Source: Pyrococcus furiosus DSM 3638 (GTDB taxonomy: Archaea > Methanobacteriota_B > Thermococci > Thermococcales > Thermococcaceae). From it: a stretch of 64,000 bases of DNA. Under the pieces are notes generated by a model, which worked only from the letters and a program-made list of their open reading frames with translations, was not told the origin of the DNA and did no database searches. Below, piece after piece: positions 54,068 through 64,000 of the stretch (position 1 is its first letter; every line of letters starts with the position of its first letter). The translations under genes and the position numbers were made by a program. Location of the stretch: NCBI RefSeq assembly GCF_000007305.1, contig NC_003413.1, positions 434,001-498,000 on the forward strand, given 5' to 3'.

Positions 54068-55745
54068 ATTTTTTAAGTATTCTGTTCATTATCATTTTTT
54101 CTTCTCCTCTTCCCTTTCTAGCAAGTCTTTCTACTATTAATTCTGGCGTACTTCTTCCAATAACTCCAAATTTTGGCTGTCTATCAACTATTAGATTCAA
54201 GTTTTCGTCAAGGCCTTTCGCTTCTATTCCATCCACCCTCGCAAAAGGAATCTCTCTTTTCAAATCTTCTCCTAAGTGAGAGACAATTACGACGAAAAAT
54301 CCCTTCTCATAAGCTATTTTCAGGAGCTCTGCCAATATCTTCGCGGCAGCTCCAGGCTCAGTTATTGACTCAAATTCATCAATTAGAATTAGCTTTTTTC
54401 CTTTTCCTTTAATTGCCCTTACCAATCCTTTTAGAGACGTTTCAAAGGCTCCTGCTCCATAAACACTTCTCTTTCTCTTAAAGAAAAATATTTCATCTAA
54501 AACTGTAAACCAGGCTTTTTTTGCAGGAACTGGAAAGCCCATATGGGCCAATATGACAATCTGGGAGATGAGCTCAAGGAGAGAAGTTTTACCTCCGCTG
54601 TTAGCCCCTGTCAAAATTACAATGTTTGCTTCTTCAACTCCTGGGAAGTTACCATAAGACTTCCCTACGAAATAACTTACTGGTTGTGGGTTTTCTATGA
54701 ACAGATTCCTACCTTCAATAAACCCGATCCCTTCTTCAACAATTTCTGGAAACACAAAGTCTCTTGTGAATTTTTTAACCACAAGCAAAAAGTATAATTC
54801 GTAGGCTTTTTGTATCTCTTCTTTTAGTTTTTGCAGATGGGGCAGGATTTTTTCTACAGTTTCTCTGCTTTTAAGATAAAATTCTATCTTAAATTCTCTC
54901 TCTAGCTCTCTTTTAAGGGCTTCTATCTGCTCTGGAGGAACTTCTACTGGGAAATCTCTAGGAAAAATCTCTACACTAATTCCCAGAACATCGGAAATTT
55001 CCTTTTCCGCTTTATTAATCTCCTCTATGATTTCGTCATTAAGAGCTGAGAACTTATGAAAAAGATATTCCAGGTTTCCAGCTCTTAAGGCTTTCATAAA
55101 TTCCACAAGATCTCTGCCGCTTAGGGTTAACTTAAATCTCTCAAGCTTTTCTTCAATTTTCCTATTGAGTTCCTTTTCTTTCTCAACGATTATTTCATCT
55201 AGATTTTCGAGAATTTCCATTTTCTTAAAAATCTCTTCTATCTCTTTTAAAGAAATCAAAATTTTATCGGCCGCTCCTCCTGGGAAAACTTTTGAAAGTG
55301 CTTCAAGAACGTCCCTATTTTCCCACAGGGGAATTATATAAAGCTCTGGGGCAATATGGGAAGGCTTTACCTCAACCTCAATTCCATACCCAATCGTGCT
55401 TAAAATAAGAGGATAATCTTCAATTTCAGAGGGATCAGAAGTTACTGGGCATAAGTCAAGCTTTTCTGCTTCTTCTACTTCCTCATCGGAGACCAGCAAA
55501 ATTCTATCATGAAAAAATTCTCTCCTAAATCTAATTGGCCTTATTGAAAGGAGATATTCTTCTAAGTCATCTCTCACATTTTTTAAGCCTTCTTTTAAGT
55601 AATTTTGCCTTTTTATAATTTCCTCTCTATCACTTGTCGGTTCAAATTTTTTAAGAAATGTCCTGGCCTCCCCTAATTTAATCATAGACTCTAGCCGGGA
55701 GAGTAACCTCTTGTAGACTTCTCTGGCATCCCCCCGCAACTTCAT
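54057..55745 (-). CDS. mutS5: MutS5-type archaeal MutS-related ATPase
   Basis: 562-residue protein with the MutS core and ATPase but without the N-terminal mismatch-binding domain, as in MutS5/MSH5-like proteins. A long helical clamp region (residues about 180-330, rich in Glu and Lys) precedes the ATPase: Walker A LTGANSGGKTSLLE, and Walker B KLILIDEFESITEPG. Such proteins bind branched DNA such as Holliday junctions rather than mismatches. There is no Smr nuclease domain. It overlaps the eIF2B-like gene by 4 bases, as the last of a three-gene operon. Confidence 0.85.
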   Translation of the reverse strand: MKLRGDAREVYKRLLSRLESMIKLGEARTFLKKFEPTSDREEIIKRQNYLKEGLKNVRDDLEEYLLSIRPIRFRREFFHDRILLVSDEEVEEAEKLDLCPVTSDPSEIEDYPLILSTIGYGIEVEVKPSHIAPELYIIPLWENRDVLEALSKVFPGGAADKILISLKEIEEIFKKMEILENLDEIIVEKEKELNRKIEEKLERFKLTLSGRDLVEFMKALRAGNLEYLFHKFSALNDEIIEEINKAEKEISDVLGISVEIFPRDFPVEVPPEQIEALKRELEREFKIEFYLKSRETVEKILPHLQKLKEEIQKAYELYFLLVVKKFTRDFVFPEIVEEGIGFIEGRNLFIENPQPVSYFVGKSYGNFPGVEEANIVILTGANSGGKTSLLELISQIVILAHMGFPVPAKKAWFTVLDEIFFFKRKRSVYGAGAFETSLKGLVRAIKGKGKKLILIDEFESITEPGAAAKILAELLKIAYEKGFFVVIVSHLGEDLKREIPFARVDGIEAKGLDENLNLIVDRQPKFGVIGRSTPELIVERLARKGRGEEKMIMNRILKKFRK

Positions 55746-56572
55746 ATCATATCCCTCGGGGGAAGTATAATTCCTAGCTCAGTTATAATCCCTCTTATAA
55801 ATTTCCAGGGAGTTATGTCAAACAAAACATTTCTAACTCTACTTCCTTCCCTATACAAAGGTCTCTCCACGAGTTCTACTTCCTTGGATGTAATCTTTTG
55901 GTGAAACTTGTAGGTTTCGGCAGCAACATAAAATGGAACTTCACTTTCATAACAGGAGATGGCAAGTAAATAAGTTCCAGCTTTATTCACAACGTATCCA
56001 TCTTTTGTCACAGTATCTGCTCCAACGATTGCCAGTGTTGCATCCTTAGCAAATAATCCAAGTTGGGCATCTGTTATAATTTCAACTTCAATACTTTCAT
56101 CTTGCAGGGCTTTTGCTAAATATAGGCCCTCGTAATCGGGAGCACTTTCTGTGAGTATAACCTTAAACTGCTTCCCTCTTCTCTTGGCAGTTTTTAGAAT
56201 TTCAAAGACAGCTGAAGAATAAGAGTGGGTTATTATGACATCCCCACTATCTATTAGTTGGGCTCCAATAGAGGCAATTTCCTTCTTAGCTTCTTCCGCT
56301 CTTTTTATGAACTCCTCAGCTCTTAGTTTTACCACTTCTCTGTCGTTTGTTATTGGAATAAACATTGCAAGATTATAGAGGGAGGCCATCGATGGATTAA
56401 TTTCAAGGATTTCTCTTTTCAACTCTATTATTCCTTCCTCTAGGGAAGTTTCATCTAACTCTTCGCTGAGTAATATAAAGGCTTCAGCTCCCTTTTTGGC
56501 CATCCAGCTAGCTCCTCTTATTTTCTCGTTCTTCATCTCCTCAAGTATCTTTACAACTTTCTCTGGAAGCAC
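55742..56572 (-). CDS. eIF2B-related protein (archaeal aIF2B-like)
   Basis: 276-residue member of the eIF2B-alpha/methylthioribose-1-phosphate isomerase superfamily. Typical segments are IITHSYSSAVFEILKTAKRR, VILTESAPDYEGLYLAKAL, ATLAIVGADTVTKDGYVVNK and VLFDITPWKFIRGIITELG. Relatives in this order include ribose-1,5-bisphosphate isomerase, which acts in AMP breakdown, so a metabolic role is also possible; this shorter protein with the C-terminal FDITP is closer to the aIF2B group. It starts at GTG overlapping the upstream stop by one base. Confidence 0.78.
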   Translation of the reverse strand: MLPEKVVKILEEMKNEKIRGASWMAKKGAEAFILLSEELDETSLEEGIIELKREILEINPSMASLYNLAMFIPITNDREVVKLRAEEFIKRAEEAKKEIASIGAQLIDSGDVIITHSYSSAVFEILKTAKRRGKQFKVILTESAPDYEGLYLAKALQDESIEVEIITDAQLGLFAKDATLAIVGADTVTKDGYVVNKAGTYLLAISCYESEVPFYVAAETYKFHQKITSKEVELVERPLYREGSRVRNVLFDITPWKFIRGIITELGIILPPRDMI

Positions 56573-57330
56573 TACCAGCCCTCCCTAAATTCGATTCCCT
56601 TACTCTTCATAAATTCTACTGCCTTTTTTATGGTATCTTCGTCTTGAGCAAATATTATGATTCCAATGAACTTCCCAAAACCTTTTGGGGAGGAGTGTAT
56701 CTTTACATCGAAAATCTTTATAGTTTCTTCTAAAATTGGTGCCAATTTGCTTTCATCGGTTATCTCAGCAAGGTATTTCTTCTGAACGAATTTCTTTGAT
56801 CCAATTCTTGGTAAAACTTCCTCTTCAAGCATCGCCTTCATTTCTCTTGGCATGCCTGGGAGCACAAAGATTTTAGTGCCTCTATATTCTATATAGGCCC
56901 CAGGTGCTGCCCCAACAGAGTTTTTCAATGGAATGGCTCCTTTGGGAAGGTAAGCCATCTTTTTCCTTGCATCATTCAGCGTAGGATCATCAATTAGCCC
57001 CTCCCTATATAATCTCTCATAAAATTCCTTTATTTCCTCTAAGCATTTTTCACAGAGCACTAATTCTTTTCCCAGCGCCTTAGCGACGGCCACCATTGTA
57101 ACGTCATCGTGAGTTGGCCCGAGGCCTCCCGAAATAATAAGAACATCGGGTTTTCTGTTAAGGGATTCTAAAATTACAGACCTTATATCCTCCACGTCAT
57201 CGCCAACAGTAGTTATTCTCTTAACGAGGTATCCTCTCTCCGTTAATTTCTTCGCTATGTGTGCTGAGTTGCTGTTTACAGTATTCCCTGTTAAAAGTTC
57301 ATCACCTACGGTAATTATTTCCGCGAACAT
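56572..57330 (-). CDS. CinA-like / molybdopterin-binding-fold protein (COG1058)
   Basis: 252-residue protein with the MoaB/MogA-like fold found at the N-terminus of CinA. Marks are AEIITVGDELLTGNTVNSNS, ILESLNRKPDVLIISGGLGP followed by THDDVT, and GAAPGAYIEYRGTKIFVLPG with MPREM. No C-terminal deamidase domain is attached. Relatives are reported to hydrolyse ADP-ribose and related nucleotides. It starts at ATG with GGGGAG upstream and leads the operon with the eIF2B-like and mutS5 genes. Confidence 0.83.
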   Translation of the reverse strand: MFAEIITVGDELLTGNTVNSNSAHIAKKLTERGYLVKRITTVGDDVEDIRSVILESLNRKPDVLIISGGLGPTHDDVTMVAVAKALGKELVLCEKCLEEIKEFYERLYREGLIDDPTLNDARKKMAYLPKGAIPLKNSVGAAPGAYIEYRGTKIFVLPGMPREMKAMLEEEVLPRIGSKKFVQKKYLAEITDESKLAPILEETIKIFDVKIHSSPKGFGKFIGIIIFAQDEDTIKKAVEFMKSKGIEFREGW

Positions 57331-57414
57331 TGGTTCTCCCCAGGAATTGTTTTTATCAAGAGTTTATTAGATTTTGACGTGCGTTGATGAACATTTATGT
57401 TCACATGATCATAA

Positions 57415-60927
<3,513 letters not shown>

Positions 60928-60960
60928 GAATTGTAAAACTTATTATCAGCTTTCTCATGT

Positions 60961-60977
60961 TATCACCTTTAGTGATA
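60961..60977 (-). promoter_or_regulatory. Perfect TGM operator overlapping the CGTase ribosome binding site
   Basis: TATCAC-CTTTA-GTGATA is an exact match to the motif TATCAC-N5-GTGATA bound by TrmBL1/Tgr. On the minus strand it reads TATCACTAAAGGTGATA, and its right half AGGTGAT is the ribosome binding site for the ATG at 60958. A TATA-like CTTTATAACAG lies about 40 bases further upstream, so the site is downstream of TATA, the repressing position. It marks the true 5' end of the CGTase gene. Confidence 0.9.
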
Positions 60978-61031
60978 CAGAAAAAATAGGAATTTATGTT
61001 TTTCTGTTATAAAGAAGAGAAAGATTAAGAA

Positions 61032-62429
61032 TCACCTACTTTCAATGTACACACCTACAGGAACTTTTGTATTACAATTGCCAACAGAGTATGTATACTC
61101 ACTAACTCCTAGGTAAATGTACTCCTGAATATTTTTGCCTGTTCCAAAAAGCTCTCCATAGTTTTTGATGCCACCATACAAGACAAGAGAACTCGAATGA
61201 GAGTAATGCATCCCAACACTTAAGCCTGCAGCCCAGGGAGGTATAGTGCCTCCGCTTAAAGCCACTGCAAGGGCGCCTACTGGAAGACCTATTCCAAATT
61301 CTGTTGAACATGAACCTGAAGCCTCTGAGATTAATAGTGCTAGGGGTTTTGAGTCACCCACATTAAGAGTAGTAGCGTACTTAAGAGTTGTTCCACTGTA
61401 AATTTTCTCCATAATATTTGAATCTGGTAACCCTTTAGAACTACCTCCAACAATCTCATTGTTTCCAGTAGTTTTTATTGCGTTAATTCCTTCTTGAATT
61501 CTCTCTTCGCCTGTGGGGACGCAGTTGTTTAGGCTGGCTGTACAATAGTATTCCTTTTCATGTAGATGATAAGGTTTTGCATATATGTAAATGTAACCTT
61601 TTTCATTAGGTCCAAGCACTATACTTTCGGCAAAATAAAATTTACCATAGATTGTGGGAAATCCATTACTGTATATATCTAAACTTGGAGTGTCATACTT
61701 TTCGGAGAGCTTGTAGCCATATGCAACTGTAACATCAAAGTTTGTATACTCTTCCCTGCTAATGTCTACCCAAGCATTGATTAGTCCCGATGAAGAATAC
61801 TTATTATCTACAATCAGTATGGGAATTTTTATGTAATCATTAGGTCTCCAAGAACGACTCCAATCGACTTTCCAGTAATAAAACTGTTTGTTAGACCCTT
61901 GAATGGATGCTGTTCTATTAGATGGAAGTTCGCTGGAGGGTAGTTTGTGAATATTTACCTTAACTATTTTTTTGAACCCCTTTCTCATGTCCTTGATTTC
62001 ATAATTCACTATAGTGAATCCTCTGTAGAGCTTTTTATTTTCGTAATCAAGTACCCATACTGATATAACAAAAGATGTCCCAATTTCTTCAGAGTATTGT
62101 TCTACCCATTTCGAGATAACACTTTGGATCTTCTGGTCAGCTACAGAGATCTTAATTATATTTCCAGAGTCCCAAAACTTTAGTATGGTAGGTTTTTTGA
62201 GAGTTCCATAGTAAATAGTCTTATACACTTCGTCTGTAGGGACTAGAGCATCTATCTGCACCTGAACTTCTACGTTTTTTGATATTTTTGTTAAAGGAGT
62301 TCCATTTTCGTCTACGAGTATAAATTGCAATTTTGGAAACTTGAAAGCCCCTGCTAAGTATCTCTCTCCTAACAAGCTTAGTAATAGGAAAAATAATACA
62401 ACTAATACTAATAGTTTTTTCTTGGGCAT
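61032..62429 (-). CDS. Secreted protein of unknown function next to the starch locus
   Basis: 465 residues with a signal peptide or anchor (KKKLLVLVVLFFLLLSLLGE). The rest is beta-rich, with many Tyr, Ser and Asn residues. A Cys pair lies in EYYCTASLNNCVPTGEE, and two further Cys in EASGSCSTEF and SVGNCNTKVP. Near residues 370-420 a hydrophobic Gly/Ala-rich stretch (GIGLPVGALAVALSGGTIPP) may be a membrane-inserting segment. No family is recognised. It starts at ATG with GGAGAAG upstream and is separate from the CGTase promoter by about 70 bases. Confidence 0.68.
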   Translation of the reverse strand: MPKKKLLVLVVLFFLLLSLLGERYLAGAFKFPKLQFILVDENGTPLTKISKNVEVQVQIDALVPTDEVYKTIYYGTLKKPTILKFWDSGNIIKISVADQKIQSVISKWVEQYSEEIGTSFVISVWVLDYENKKLYRGFTIVNYEIKDMRKGFKKIVKVNIHKLPSSELPSNRTASIQGSNKQFYYWKVDWSRSWRPNDYIKIPILIVDNKYSSSGLINAWVDISREEYTNFDVTVAYGYKLSEKYDTPSLDIYSNGFPTIYGKFYFAESIVLGPNEKGYIYIYAKPYHLHEKEYYCTASLNNCVPTGEERIQEGINAIKTTGNNEIVGGSSKGLPDSNIMEKIYSGTTLKYATTLNVGDSKPLALLISEASGSCSTEFGIGLPVGALAVALSGGTIPPWAAGLSVGMHYSHSSSLVLYGGIKNYGELFGTGKNIQEYIYLGVSEYTYSVGNCNTKVPVGVYIESR

Positions 62430-62588
62430 TATTCTTCTCCAATGTACGTTTGTACTAATAATCCTATTTAAGACTTTTGATAATAATCCTATAATTAACG
62501 AAAGGTGTTGTAGGAGTTGTATATGTACTAAGCTAAGTTGACATAAAAAAGAGGAAAAAGATAAATCCTTTAATTCCTATTTATCTAT

Positions 62589-63362
62589 ATGACCCAGGTA
62601 TACAAAGCAAAATTTGGAACTCCAAACAGAGGATGGGTTATAATAGTTCACGGATTAGGAGAGCACAGTGGAAGGTACTCAAAACTGGTAAGCATGCTTG
62701 TAAATGAAGGATATGCAGTCTATACATTTGACTGGCCAGGTCATGGAAAGAGCCCAGGAAAAAGAGGTCATACAAGCGTTGAAGAAGCAATGGAAATAAT
62801 AGACTTTATCATAGAGGAGATAAACGATAAACCTTTTCTCTTTGGCCACAGCCTCGGAGGATTAACAGTGATAAGATATGCAGAAACAAGGCCAGAAAAG
62901 ATTAGAGGAGTTATTGCCTCCTCCCCAGCTCTGGCTAAGAGCCCAAAAACACCCTCTTTTATGGTTGCACTTGCAAAAATTCTTGGAGTCTTGCTTCCAA
63001 GCTTAACACTCTCCAATGGAATAGATCCCAATCTTCTCTCAAGAAATCCAGATGCTGTAAAAAGATACATAGAAGATCCCCTGGTTCATGACAGAATTTC
63101 TGCCAAACTGGGAAGGAGCATATTCAAGAACATGGATCTTGCTCACAGAGAAGCCCACAAAATTAAAGTTCCAGTTCTACTCTTAGTTGGGACTGGGGAT
63201 GTTATAACTCCTCCAGAAGGAGCTAGAAAGTTATACGGGGAAATCAAAGTGGAAGATAAGGAAATTGTAGAGTTCGAAGGTGCATACCATGAGATATTTG
63301 AAGATCCAGAATGGGGAGAAGAGTTTCATAAAAAGATAGTTGAGTGGATAAAGAAGCATTGA
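62589..63362 (+). CDS. Lysophospholipase / monoacylglycerol-lipase-type alpha/beta hydrolase
   Basis: 257-residue alpha/beta hydrolase of the monoglyceride-lipase group. The oxyanion region is VIIVHGLGEHSGRYSKL, the nucleophile elbow is FGHSLGGLTVIRYA (Ser in GHSLG), the acid is in LLVGTGDVITPPEG and the His in GAYHEIFEDPEW. It probably hydrolyses lysophospholipids or other esters in the cytoplasm; archaeal ether lipids would not be substrates, so the target may come from food. No ribosome binding site precedes the ATG, so the message is probably leaderless. Confidence 0.88.
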   Translation: MTQVYKAKFGTPNRGWVIIVHGLGEHSGRYSKLVSMLVNEGYAVYTFDWPGHGKSPGKRGHTSVEEAMEIIDFIIEEINDKPFLFGHSLGGLTVIRYAETRPEKIRGVIASSPALAKSPKTPSFMVALAKILGVLLPSLTLSNGIDPNLLSRNPDAVKRYIEDPLVHDRISAKLGRSIFKNMDLAHREAHKIKVPVLLLVGTGDVITPPEGARKLYGEIKVEDKEIVEFEGAYHEIFEDPEWGEEFHKKIVEWIKKH

Positions 63363-63364
63363 GA

Positions 63365-63425
63365 GGGGAAGTCAGGCGACTGTTTATTCATCACTAGCTC
63401 AGCACTCGGCAAACTCATCATCCCC
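63365..63425 (-). ncRNA. C/D box sRNA, likely 23S rRNA methylation guide
   Basis: On the minus strand: GGGG, C box ATGATGA (63415-63421), 12-base guide GTTTGCCGAGTG, D' box CTGA (63399-63402), spacer GCTAG, C' box TGATGA (63388-63393), 12-base guide ATAAACAGTCGC, D box CTGA (63372-63375), then CTTCCCC, which pairs with the 5' GGGG. The D guide is complementary to GCGACUGUUUAU, a strongly conserved large-subunit rRNA segment (E. coli about 1760-1775); the D' guide would pair with CACUCGGCAAAC. By the N-plus-5 rule both predicted methylated bases are C. It lies between two convergent genes. Confidence 0.9.
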
Positions 63426-63512
63426 TCCTGCAACACCTTGTTTTTGTTTTTTATAACATTTACTGAGTCGAGAATAAGCCTCTAGATTGAACAGAAAAAT
63501 GTATAAAAACAG

Positions 63513-63935
63513 CTAGAGATGCTGGATTGGAGTTTCTGCACCACAAGCTTCACACTTAAGGAAGTGGAACCTGTCCCTTTTAATTATCTTCGTATCAGGA
63601 GAGCCACATACTGGACAGATAACATACTCTTTTATGTACTTCTTTAGCTTGTTTGCTATTAAATATGGCGTGAATCTACCCTGAAGGACTACTCTTCTAC
63701 CTTCAAGAGTTCCAGCTGTAGCTATTTCTCTAAGCAAGAACTTGAGCAAGTGCTGTGGATCTCTGTTTAGAGCATCCGCAATATCCTTGAAGTTCTCGAT
63801 TATAGTCTTATTACCTTCAATAGTTACGAGAGCTCCTGGGACTTCAAAACGTGACTTGTGGTGTTTAACGTTCTCAGGTAACTCTTGGTATGCCTTTTCA
63901 AGGAGCTTTTCATAATCGTAATAGTCAATTTCCAT
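63513..63935 (-). CDS. Translation initiation factor aIF2, beta subunit
   Basis: 140-residue beta subunit of the heterotrimeric factor that brings initiator Met-tRNA to the ribosome. The N-terminal helix and alpha/beta domain are followed by a zinc ribbon with C107, C110 (CPVC) and C128, C131 (CEAC). The gamma-binding N-terminal helix reads [20 protein letters not shown]. It starts at ATG after GGGGGTGAGG. The 65 bases between its start and the window edge contain only the promoter. Confidence 0.95.
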
Positions 63936-64000
63936 TTACCTCACCCCCACATCTAGCTGTTTTTCCTACTATATAAATCAGACGGTTTTGTAGTAACCAC

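Overview
The window is chromosomal DNA of a hyperthermophilic archaeon of the order Thermococcales, almost certainly Pyrococcus furiosus. Recognisable products include the tungsten enzyme GAPOR, the 460-residue extracellular alpha-amylase, a GH57 alpha-galactosidase, the M32 carboxypeptidase, a class II ribonucleotide reductase with inteins of 454 and 382 residues, and a membrane Lon protease with a 401-residue intein. The DNA is AT-rich, with GGAGGTGAT-type ribosome binding sites, TATA-box promoters, tightly overlapping genes, T-run terminators and C/D box sRNAs. This identification rests on recognition, not on a database search.

Layout. 1-7.7 kb: purine synthesis (purK partial, purE, purT, purM) with alaX, a sodium/solute symporter plus a 31-residue companion peptide, a decayed IS copy and a NagD-type HAD phosphatase. 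7.7-17.7 kb: a plastic island. It holds one intact archaeal ATPase, remnants of at least four more ATPases, decayed small membrane-protein genes, and two minus-strand clusters of secreted proteins. One cluster has a gene split by an in-frame TAG; the other begins with an overlooked 55-residue Cys-containing secreted peptide. 17.7-23 kb: nrdJ with two inteins. 23-31 kb: galactose and beta-glycoside use (galT, GH1, MFS, GH57 alpha-galactosidase, galK) and a sugar nucleotidyltransferase cut by an intact IS6-family element with a perfect 8-bp target duplication.

31-44 kb: housekeeping genes, including an auxin-efflux-type carrier, glnA, a UPF0216 protein, a geranylgeranyl-reductase-like flavoprotein, ASCH protein, carboxypeptidase, SAM hydroxide adenosyltransferase, nadM, an M50 protease, trm56, a CDP-alcohol transferase and a HAD protein. 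A C/D box sRNA lies between the last two. 44-51 kb: GAPOR, a glycosyltransferase, Lon with its intein, and a divergent JAMM protein. 51-57 kb: two ASCH proteins, a prepilin peptidase with a 45-residue class III pilin, bud32, and an operon of a CinA-like protein, an eIF2B-like protein and mutS5. 57-64 kb: the starch locus (alpha-amylase and a convergent CGTase), a secreted protein, lysophospholipase, a second C/D box sRNA and aIF2-beta.

How the parts connect. GAPOR, alpha-amylase and CGTase each carry a match to the TrmBL1/Tgr motif TATCAC-N5-GTGATA near the start, tying starch breakdown to glycolysis. The galactose cluster forms a Leloir-like route with one member broken. No tRNA, rRNA or CRISPR array was seen.
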